Below are positions 19,636-26,725 of a DNA stretch of 64,000 bases, in pieces. The notes under the pieces were generated by a model. The model had not been told where the DNA came from. It searched no databases and saw only the letters and a list, made by a program, of their open reading frames with translations. Both the position numbers and the translations under genes were made by a program. The DNA is from Nocardioides gansuensis (GTDB taxonomy: Bacteria; Actinomycetota; Actinomycetes; Propionibacteriales; Nocardioidaceae). Numbering within the stretch: position 1 is the first letter of the stretch; each line of letters begins with the position of its first letter. The stretch lies in assembly GCF_003076135.1 (NCBI RefSeq), contig NZ_QDGZ01000002.1:496001-560000 (forward strand), written 5' to 3'.

Positions 19636-20486
19636 GGGTCGACCTCCCTCTCCTTGCCTGCGTTGTCGGCAGCAGTCCCTTCGACCGCGTGGCGCAGGGT
19701 GCGCAGCGAGGCGGCCGGGAGGTGCAGCTCGTCGACGTTCTCCGGCTCGTAGACGAACCCGAGTCCGTTGACCAGAGTGAACCACTCGGCACCCTGCGAG
19801 GTCTGTAGCAGGTCCGCCTGCAGGGCCGAGTTGTCGCCGACCGCCTCCACGACGTACGGCGGCGTGAGCGGCCGGCCGCCGACGTGGATCGCACGACCGG
19901 TGTTCCGGATGCCGGTGAGCGCCGTGAGCCGGAAGTCGTTGACCGCGATCGCCTCGGCGCCGGCTTCCCAGAGGCCGTCGACGAGGGTGGCGAGGTCCTC
20001 GTCGCGCACCTCGAAGTCGGGATCGCCGCCGGGTGCGTCGTCGATGATCATCCGGACCCCCTCCCCGCGTACCGGGATGAAGCCGGTGGGCACCTCGAGC
20101 CGCCGGATGCGGGCGGCCGCCTCCTCCTGCTGGTCGCGGAAGGCCTGGATCTGCTGGCCCGCCTCCCGGTTGGCTTCCTGGATGGCCCGGACCTCGCGCT
20201 GCAGCTCCGCGAGCTCGGCCCGCCGCTCCTCGATGCGCGAGACCAGGGCTGCCCGGCCGAGCTCCTGCACGTCGGCGTCACGGGAGGACTGCACTGCGAC
20301 GAGGGTCGCGAGCAAGCCGAAGACCGCGACCACCCCGATCCGCAGCCACGACAGGGACCTTCCCTCGACCGGCCCTCCCTTCTGCCTGCGGGCGGCAACC
20401 CAGGCGTAGTCCTCGTCGAGGGATCGGGTGGTGATGAGGGTGAGCAGGGGCGTGGTGACGTGCTCGGGGAGCGGCTTGTCAGGCAT
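19632..20486 (-). CDS. DUF881 family membrane protein (intact)
   Basis: 284 residues from ATG 20486, which overlaps the pgsA stop by 8 bases. Layout: about 60 cytoplasmic residues, one membrane helix (LRIGVVAVFGLLATLVAVQ), a coiled coil (RIEERRAELAELQREVRAIQEANREAGQQIQAF) and the DUF881 domain (GFIPVRGEGVRMIIDD, LVDGLWEAGAEAIAVNDFRLTALTGI, RPLTPPYVVEAVGD). The domain should lie outside the membrane. It corresponds to Rv1823/Rv1825 of M. tuberculosis. Function is unknown; the conserved link with pgsA and the small basic protein suggests an envelope or division role. It is the undamaged relative of the frameshifted copy downstream. Confidence 0.88.
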   Translation of the reverse strand: MPDKPLPEHVTTPLLTLITTRSLDEDYAWVAARRQKGGPVEGRSLSWLRIGVVAVFGLLATLVAVQSSRDADVQELGRAALVSRIEERRAELAELQREVRAIQEANREAGQQIQAFRDQQEEAAARIRRLEVPTGFIPVRGEGVRMIIDDAPGGDPDFEVRDEDLATLVDGLWEAGAEAIAVNDFRLTALTGIRNTGRAIHVGGRPLTPPYVVEAVGDNSALQADLLQTSQGAEWFTLVNGLGFVYEPENVDELHLPAASLRTLRHAVEGTAADNAGKEREVDP

Positions 20487-21120
20487 CGCGGACCGTCCGG
20501 CGCACCGGCTCGGTGTCGCGCAGCAGCTTGCGGACCTGCCAGGCGTAGAGGACCCCGGCCCACCAGTAGAGGCCGATCCCCCAGAAGGCGAACGCCCAGC
20601 CGAAGACGAGCGCGAGCGTGGGCAGGACACCCTCCCCTTCGCCCAGCAGCAGGAGGGGGAAGGCGTAGAGCAGGTTGAACGTCGCGGCCTTGCCGAGGAA
20701 GTGCACCGGCAGGGCGCTGTAGCCGCGGGTGCGCAGGAACGGCACCAGGGCCCACAGGGCCAGGTCGCGCAGCGGCAGTGCGATCGCCACCCACCACGGG
20801 ATGATGTCGCGCAGCGCGAGACCGATGACGACGGCGAGGATGTAGAGCCGGTCCGCCACCGGGTCGAGGATCTCGCCCAGGCTCGAGCGCTGGTCGAGCT
20901 TGCGGGCGAGCCAGCCGTCGAGGAAGTCGGTGATCCCCATGACCATCAGCAGGGCGAGGGCGAGGGCGTCGGCCTGCGGGCCGAGCACCAGCCAGAGGAA
21001 CAGCGGCACGCCGGCCAGCCGCACCATGCTGAGCAGGTTGGGCACCGTCCACACGCGCGTGGAGGTGTGCCCTCGCGGGGAGCGGCCGGAGGTCTCCTGC
21101 CGGGGGTCCGGGTCGGTCAT
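20479..21120 (-). CDS. CDP-alcohol phosphatidyltransferase
   Basis: 213 residues with about five membrane helices. The family signature D-x2-DG-x2-AR-x8-G-x3-D-x3-D is complete: DFLDGWLARK then GEILDPVADR (D65 to D90). It matches the PgsA2 (Rv1822) position of the conserved actinobacterial run. Members make phosphatidylglycerol phosphate, cardiolipin or phosphatidylinositol-type lipids from CDP-diacylglycerol at the inner membrane; the acceptor alcohol cannot be told from the sequence. It opens a set of overlapping genes (pgsA - DUF881 - sbp - DUF881). The long hydrophilic N terminus (20 residues) is unremarkable. Confidence 0.9.
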   Translation of the reverse strand: MTDPDPRQETSGRSPRGHTSTRVWTVPNLLSMVRLAGVPLFLWLVLGPQADALALALLMVMGITDFLDGWLARKLDQRSSLGEILDPVADRLYILAVVIGLALRDIIPWWVAIALPLRDLALWALVPFLRTRGYSALPVHFLGKAATFNLLYAFPLLLLGEGEGVLPTLALVFGWAFAFWGIGLYWWAGVLYAWQVRKLLRDTEPVRRTVRDA

Positions 21121-21145
21121 GTCGCCGACACCCTACCTACGCTCG

Positions 21146-22195
21146 TCACACGTCGCTGGACTCGTGGTGGGCCGCGTCGCGGATCTCGCCGACCAGCTCC
21201 TCGATGACGTCCTCGAGGGTCACCAGCCCGAGCAGCATGCCGTCGCTGTTAACCACCCGCGCCATGTGCGCTCCCTTGCGCTGGAGGGTCTCGAGGGCCT
21301 CGTGCAGCAGGTCGTCGCGCCGCAGGGACGCCAACGGCCGCACCCACTTGTCGTCGATCCGCCGGTGGCGGCGCTCCTCGTCGACCTCGAGCACGTCCTT
21401 GATGTGCAGGTAGCCGAGCAGTCGGCCGTCCTCCTCCACCGGGAACCGGCTGAACCCGGTGGCCGCGCAGACCTCCTCGACCTCCGCGGGCGTCGAGCCC
21501 CGCGCCACTGTCGTCAGCGAGTCCACGGGCATCAGCACGTCCTCGACGGTCTTCTCGGTGAAGCCGAGGGCCCCGGCGAGCCGGCCGTATTCGTCCTCCG
21601 CGAGGAGGCCCTCGCCACGGGACTGCTCGACCAGCGCGGCGACCTCCTCGCGGGTGTAGGACGAGCTCACCTCGTCGCGCAGCTCCACCCCCATCAGCTT
21701 GAGCACCCCGCGGGCGATGGCGTTGATGACCACGATGACCGGGCGCAGCACCACGACGATGCCCCACACTGGCGGCCCGAGCAACAGGGCCGCCTGCTCG
21801 GGGCCGGCGAGCGCGATGTTCTTGGGGATCATCTCCCCCATCACGACGTGGAGGTAGACGACGATCCCCAGCGCCACCACGAACGCCACCGGGTGGAGCA
21901 GTGCGTCCGGCACGCCGACGAGGTGGAACAGCGGCTCCAGCGCATGGGCGACCGCCGGCTCGCCCACCGCGCCCAGCACCAAGGAGGCCACGGTGATGCC
22001 GAGCTGGTTGATCCCGATGACGAGGGAGATGTTCTCCATCGCCTTGAGCGTGGTCCTCGCCATCGCGGAGCCGGCCGCCGCACGCGGCTCGATCTGGCTG
22101 CGGCGCGCGGAGATGAGCGCGAACTCGGCGCCCACGAAGAACGCGTTGACGAGCAGCAGGACGAGGGTGACGAGGAGCCCGGTCAGGATGCTCAT
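21146..22195 (-). CDS. CNNM/CorC-type transporter with CBS domains (downstream copy)
   Basis: 349 residues. An N-terminal DUF21/CNNM membrane domain (about 1-190, with FFVGAEFALISARRSQIEPRA and GEMIPKNIAL) is followed by a CBS pair (VEDVLMPVDSLTTVARG, FSRFPVEEDGRLLGYLHIKDVL, LLGLVTLEDVIEELVGEI). There is no C-terminal CorC_HlyC domain, so it is the short form. Such proteins transport or sense Mg2+ or other divalent ions and are often annotated as hemolysins, which is misleading. The ATG overlaps the stop of the larger paralogue (ATGA), so the two are coupled and may form a heteromer. Confidence 0.88.
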   Translation of the reverse strand: MSILTGLLVTLVLLLVNAFFVGAEFALISARRSQIEPRAAAGSAMARTTLKAMENISLVIGINQLGITVASLVLGAVGEPAVAHALEPLFHLVGVPDALLHPVAFVVALGIVVYLHVVMGEMIPKNIALAGPEQAALLLGPPVWGIVVVLRPVIVVINAIARGVLKLMGVELRDEVSSSYTREEVAALVEQSRGEGLLAEDEYGRLAGALGFTEKTVEDVLMPVDSLTTVARGSTPAEVEEVCAATGFSRFPVEEDGRLLGYLHIKDVLEVDEERRHRRIDDKWVRPLASLRRDDLLHEALETLQRKGAHMARVVNSDGMLLGLVTLEDVIEELVGEIRDAAHHESSDV

Positions 22196-23583
22196 AGCGA
22201 GACCTCCCCGCCCGAGCGACGCTGGAAGTCCCCGTCACCTTCGTGGTCGCCCGTGTCGTGCACCCGCAGCGACACGCGGTCGACCCGCAGCCCGTCCATC
22301 GAGACCACGGTGAGCACGCAGAGCCTCTCTCGGACCTCCTCCGGGTCGCTCCGGTCGGGTACGGCGATCTCGGCGAGGTCGCCCGGCTCCGGCACGCGGC
22401 CGAGGACGCGCATCACCAGGCCGCCGAGGGTGTCGTAGGACTCGTCCTCGGGCAACTGGACACCCACGACGTCCTCGACCTCGTCGGGCCGGAGCAGGCC
22501 GGAGAGCAGCCAGGTGCCGTCGCGGCGCTGCCGGGCCCGCGCGCCGAGCCGGTCGTGCTCGTCGGAGATGTCCCCGACGATCTCCTCGACCACGTCCTCG
22601 AGCGTGACGATGCCCGCGTGACCGCCGTACTCGTCCAGCACGATCGCCATCTGGAACCCGTCGCCGCGCAGCAGCGCGAGCAGCGGGTCGAGCCGGAGGC
22701 TGTCGGGCACGACGATCGGCTTCACCATGATGTGCTTGATGCGTGTGGTGGCGCGCTCGTGCACGGGCAGCGCGACGGCGTGCTTCACGTGGACCGTGCC
22801 GACGACGTTGTCCTCCGCATCGAGCACCGGGAAGCGGGACAGGCCGGTCTGGCGGGCCAGCTCGATGACCGCGCTGGCGCGGTCGCCCGCCTCCACGGTG
22901 GTCGTGCGGACGCGCGGCGTCATGATCTCCCCCGCTGTGCGCGACCCGAACTCCACCGACCGCTCCATCAGCTCGGCGGTCTCGGCGTCGAGGGTGCCCT
23001 CGTGGGCCGAGCGCTGGATGAGCGAGGCCAGCTCGGTGGAGCTGCGGGCGGACCGCAGCTCCTCCTGCGGCTCGATGCCCAGCCGGCGTACGAACGCGTT
23101 GGCGCTGCCGTTGAGCAGCCGGATGGGCCACCCCATCACGGCGGTGAAGGTGCGCTGGAACCGCTGGGTGGCCCGGGCGGTCTCCATCGGCCGCGCGATC
23201 GCGAGGTTCTTCGGCACCAGCTCGCCGAAGATCATCGTGAGCAGCGTGCCGAGCGCGAGCCCCAGGGCGATCGCGATCGGCCGGACCGCCCCCTCGGGCA
23301 GGCCGGCCGCGGCCAGTGGGGTGTCGACGATCTCGGCGATCGCCGGCTCGGCCAGGAAGCCGATGGCCAGGTTGGTGATCGTGATCCCCACCTGGGCACC
23401 CGAGAGCTGCGTCGACAACGAGCGCAGTGCCGACTGGACGCCCTTGGCCGCGTTGTCCCCCGCCGCGGCGTCACGGTCGACCGCGCTGCGGTCGACGGTC
23501 ACGAACGCGAACTCGGCAGCCACGAACACACCGCAGGCCGCGATGAGCAGGAGGGAGGTGAGGAGGAGCAACCAGGGCGTCAC
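22192..23583 (-). CDS. CNNM/CorC-type transporter with CBS and CorC_HlyC domains (upstream copy)
   Basis: 463 residues from GTG 23583, where the hydrophobic N terminus (TPWLLLLTSLLLIAACGVFVAAEFAFV) begins; a longer frame to 24405 runs antisense to the sulfatase and is not credible. Order: DUF21/CNNM membrane domain (about 1-200, GELVPKNLAIARP), CBS pair (MTPRVRTTTVEAGDRASAV, IVTLEDVVEEIVGDI), and a C-terminal CorC_HlyC domain (RQRRDGTWLLSGLLRPDEVEDVVG). It is the long paralogue of the next gene, which it overlaps by 4 bases. A role in divalent cation export or uptake at the membrane is known for the family. Confidence 0.88.
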   Translation of the reverse strand: MTPWLLLLTSLLLIAACGVFVAAEFAFVTVDRSAVDRDAAAGDNAAKGVQSALRSLSTQLSGAQVGITITNLAIGFLAEPAIAEIVDTPLAAAGLPEGAVRPIAIALGLALGTLLTMIFGELVPKNLAIARPMETARATQRFQRTFTAVMGWPIRLLNGSANAFVRRLGIEPQEELRSARSSTELASLIQRSAHEGTLDAETAELMERSVEFGSRTAGEIMTPRVRTTTVEAGDRASAVIELARQTGLSRFPVLDAEDNVVGTVHVKHAVALPVHERATTRIKHIMVKPIVVPDSLRLDPLLALLRGDGFQMAIVLDEYGGHAGIVTLEDVVEEIVGDISDEHDRLGARARQRRDGTWLLSGLLRPDEVEDVVGVQLPEDESYDTLGGLVMRVLGRVPEPGDLAEIAVPDRSDPEEVRERLCVLTVVSMDGLRVDRVSLRVHDTGDHEGDGDFQRRSGGEVSL

Positions 23584-23709
23584 GATGCGGCCCAGCGTAT
23601 CGGCCGGGGACGTCGCTCCCCTCACACGGTGCGGCCCGGGTGCCGCTTTGGGGACCTGCCCGGCCTGCCCATACCCTTGACGTGAGTACGAGCGAGGACA
23701 AGGGACGAG

Positions 23710-25206
23710 ATGCGCGGTTGGTGGCGGGGCGGGATGACCGCGCTCCTGGCCACCCTGCTCGTCGCGCTCGGCGGCGCGGTGACCGGTCTCCCGGTCGAGG
23801 ACGCGGACGCGGACGGCATCCGGGTCGTGCAGGCACAGGCGCAGGTGCGGGCGCAGGAGGCCGAGGCCGGTGCCCGCCCGAACATCGTCTTCGTGATGAC
23901 CGACGACATGCGCGACGACGACCTGGCCGCCATGCCGCTCACCCGCCACCTGCTCGGCGAGCAGGGCATGGAGTTCGGCGACGCGGTCTCCCCGCACCCG
24001 CTGTGCTGCCCTGCGCGCGCCCAGCTGGTGACGGGGCAGTACGCGCAGAACAACGGCGTGCAGCACAACGTCGGCCCCTTCGGCGGCTTCCAGGCGCTCG
24101 ACCCCACGCACGAGATCAGCTCCTGGTTCACCGCGGCCGGCTACCGGACCGGTTTCGTCGGCAAGTTCCTCAACGGCTACTCCGCCGAGGAGCCGCGCCC
24201 CTCGGGCTGGTCCACCTGGGACGCCCTGGTCCGCGGCGTCTACGACTACCGCGACTTCGCGTTCGCCGACGGCGACCGCCGTCCGCGCAGGTTCCAGGAC
24301 TCCTACGTCACCGACGTCATCGCCCAGCGCACGAACTCCCTGGTGCGCGACCTCGCAGCGGACGACGAGCCGTTCCTCGTCTACTCGTGGCACCTGGCGC
24401 CGCACTATCGCCTCGCCGACGGCCGCAAGGCGATGCCGCCCGCGGCACAGCGCGACCGCAAGGCGTTCGCCCGCGCGCTCCCGCCGTCACTGCGCACGCC
24501 TGCCTACAACGAGCGCCGCGTCACCGACCAGCCGCGACCGTTCCGCCAGCGGCGCGAGACGTCGTACGCCGAGGTGGTGCGCGAGCACCGCGCGCGCCTG
24601 CGCAGCCTGCGTGCCGTGGACCGGGCGGTCGCGTCCCTGGTCGAGACCCTGCGCGAGTCCGGCGAGCTCGACAACACCTACATCGTGTTCACCTCGGACA
24701 ACGGCTACTCGCTCGGCGAGCACCGCTTCATCGGCAAGAACGTGCTCACCGACGAAGCGCTCCAGGTGCCCCTGCTCGTGCGGGGGCCCGACGTCTCGCG
24801 TGGCGCGACGTCCGAGCTGCCCGTGACCCTGGTCGACCTGCCCGCCACGTTCGCCGCGATCGCGGGCGTGGAGCCGCGGTGGATGCTCGACGGCACGTCG
24901 CTGCTGCCCGCCCTGCACGGCCAGGCGGGGACCTTCCGGGACACCACGCTGGTCCAGACCGGCGACGACGCCGGTGACGGCTGGGCCTATCGCGGCGTCC
25001 GCACCGACCGCTACCTCTACGGCGCCAACGGCTCCGACGTGTTCCTCTACGACGATCTCCTCGACCCCCACCAGCTGGTCAACCGCGCGGACGACCCGGC
25101 GTACGCAGAGGTCCGCGCGGAGCTGGAGGCCCGGCGGGCCCAGCTGGTGACCTGCGCCGGCTGGACCTGCAACCAGCAGTTCGGGCTGATGCCCGAGCCT
25201 CACTAG
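23710..25206 (+). CDS. Secreted arylsulfatase-type sulfatase
   Basis: 498 residues with a signal peptide (RGWWRGGMTALLATLLVALGG). Sulfatases hydrolyse sulfate esters with a formylglycine made from Cys in C-x-P-x-R. Here the motif is CCPAR, C99 to R103, with Ala in place of the more common Ser. Metal-site elements are RPNIVFVMTDDMRDDD (D65, D66) and FTSDNGYSLGEH. The C-terminal region (YLYGANGSDVFLYDDLLDPHQLVNRADDP) is typical of the family. Ribosome-site-like AAGGGACGAG precedes ATG 23710. Export plus sulfatase activity suggests scavenging of sulfate from organic esters or glycans. The end shares CTAG with the convergent oxidoreductase gene. Confidence 0.9.
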   Translation: MRGWWRGGMTALLATLLVALGGAVTGLPVEDADADGIRVVQAQAQVRAQEAEAGARPNIVFVMTDDMRDDDLAAMPLTRHLLGEQGMEFGDAVSPHPLCCPARAQLVTGQYAQNNGVQHNVGPFGGFQALDPTHEISSWFTAAGYRTGFVGKFLNGYSAEEPRPSGWSTWDALVRGVYDYRDFAFADGDRRPRRFQDSYVTDVIAQRTNSLVRDLAADDEPFLVYSWHLAPHYRLADGRKAMPPAAQRDRKAFARALPPSLRTPAYNERRVTDQPRPFRQRRETSYAEVVREHRARLRSLRAVDRAVASLVETLRESGELDNTYIVFTSDNGYSLGEHRFIGKNVLTDEALQVPLLVRGPDVSRGATSELPVTLVDLPATFAAIAGVEPRWMLDGTSLLPALHGQAGTFRDTTLVQTGDDAGDGWAYRGVRTDRYLYGANGSDVFLYDDLLDPHQLVNRADDPAYAEVRAELEARRAQLVTCAGWTCNQQFGLMPEPH

Positions 25207-26588
25207 GCCTGAACCCGTCGGTCGGCGGAGGGCGTCAGGGCGGCACCGAAGACGTGGTGCGGATCCACGGTGGTCTTCACCCGGCGCAGCCGTGCCTGCG
25301 TGTCCGGTGTCCAGGCCCTGCTCCGTGCCACGTCATCGGCATGGCCTGCGAAGTTGACCAGCGACGTGCCGGTCGACCAGGGCTCGACCGCGTCGACCAC
25401 CTGGGCGGTGACCGCGAGAGCGGCGGCCATCAGCGGGGGCGGCGCCGGTGCCACGGCGTACAACGAGAACGCCCCCTCGCGTCCCGCGACGGCGTTCGGC
25501 ACCCTCGCGGGGCGGCCGAGGGCCCCTCCCATGAGCCGGAGCTCGACCACAGCCAGCGGCACGTCCACGCCGGGACCGGCCACCCCCAGCAGGCTGTCCA
25601 CCAGGCGGTCGGGCATCGAGTGCACCAGCCCGCCCCTGGTGACGGCGGGCAGCGGATCCGTGGGGTCCATGTGGATGCTGTCGACGGCGGCGTACGACAT
25701 CGGTCCCACCGTGTCGAGCACCGGGGTCGCGACCGTGCGCATCGGCGCGAGGAGCGCCTGCCCACGCTCCGGGGAGCCGGTGAACGCGAACCGCAGGGCG
25801 AGGCTGACGGTCCCTCGTAGAGGTGGCGGCACGTCCTCGACCGGGGGAAGCCGCAGGATCGCCACCGAGGTGGTGACCTCCTCCGGCATCGTCGGCGCCC
25901 AGGCGGCGAACGCGCGGAGGACCCTTTCGACGGCGGGCGCCGGGAAGATCATGGCGCCGCCGAAGAACTCCGCCACCGGGAGCAGGTCGAAGGACATCGC
26001 CGTCACGATCCCGAACCTGGCCTGGCCGCCGCGGACCGCCCAGAACAGGTCCGGGTCGCTGTCGGCGGTGACCGTCCTGACCTCTCCCCCGGTGGTCACC
26101 AGCTCGATCGACCGGACGTGGTCGGCAGCGAAGCCGTGGCGGCGCGCCAGGTGGCCCATGCCTCCCCCGAGGGTGTAGCCGACGACCCCGACGCCCGAGG
26201 ACGATCCGGACAGCGGTGCGAGGCCATGCGGTACGGAAGCGTCGATCACTCTCCGCCAGCGCACTCCGGCCTCGACCCGTGCCACCCGGGTGGCCGGGTC
26301 GACGTGGACACCCTGCATGCGCCTCGTGGAGACGAACACCGTGCCCTCGGAGGGCACCGCTGCCCCGTGCCCGGTGGCCTGGACCGCGACCGGGAGGCCT
26401 TCCTCGCTCGCGTAGCGGACAGCCGCCGCCACGTCTCCCGCGCTGCTCGCCGCCACCACTGCTGCGGGACGGTGCGCGACTGCCGTGTTGAATCCGGCCG
26501 TCTCGGCCGCCGCAGCGGGGGCGCTGCCGTCGAGCACCACCCCGGACAGCCGGCGCGCGAGCCGCTCGTGCTTGTACGAAGATTCCAT
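25203..26588 (-). CDS. FAD-dependent oxidoreductase, BBE-like (VAO family)
   Basis: 461 residues from ATG 26588, preceded by GAGGAGG. The VAO-type FAD domain includes RPAAVVAASSAGDVAAAVRYA, QATGHGAAV (the His that usually links FAD through its 8-alpha carbon) and VVGYTLGGGMGHLARRHG. The C-terminal berberine-bridge motif is LVNFAGH then RLRRVKTTVDPHHVFG. The second covalent link to Cys seen in bicovalent members is not evident. Enzymes of this type oxidise sugars, alcohols or secondary metabolites with O2. No signal peptide is seen. It lies 137 bases downstream of a large LuxR-type regulator on the same strand, which may control it. Substrate unknown. Confidence 0.85.
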   Translation of the reverse strand: MESSYKHERLARRLSGVVLDGSAPAAAAETAGFNTAVAHRPAAVVAASSAGDVAAAVRYASEEGLPVAVQATGHGAAVPSEGTVFVSTRRMQGVHVDPATRVARVEAGVRWRRVIDASVPHGLAPLSGSSSGVGVVGYTLGGGMGHLARRHGFAADHVRSIELVTTGGEVRTVTADSDPDLFWAVRGGQARFGIVTAMSFDLLPVAEFFGGAMIFPAPAVERVLRAFAAWAPTMPEEVTTSVAILRLPPVEDVPPPLRGTVSLALRFAFTGSPERGQALLAPMRTVATPVLDTVGPMSYAAVDSIHMDPTDPLPAVTRGGLVHSMPDRLVDSLLGVAGPGVDVPLAVVELRLMGGALGRPARVPNAVAGREGAFSLYAVAPAPPPLMAAALAVTAQVVDAVEPWSTGTSLVNFAGHADDVARSRAWTPDTQARLRRVKTTVDPHHVFGAALTPSADRRVQA

Positions 26589-26725
26589 CTCGTTCCTCCT
26601 CGTCGCCTCCGCACGGTGCGGATAGGCATGGCGACGACTCTGGGACTAAGGGCTCGCCCCGGACCTGAGGAATTCACGCCGTCCCCGCTCAGCCCTGGAC
26701 AGGTCCTGGTGGGAGGGCCTGGACG

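Noticed and set aside
21146..23583. Hemolysins
   Set aside because: The CNNM/CorC proteins are often named hemolysin by old similarity; the domain content is a divalent-cation transporter.
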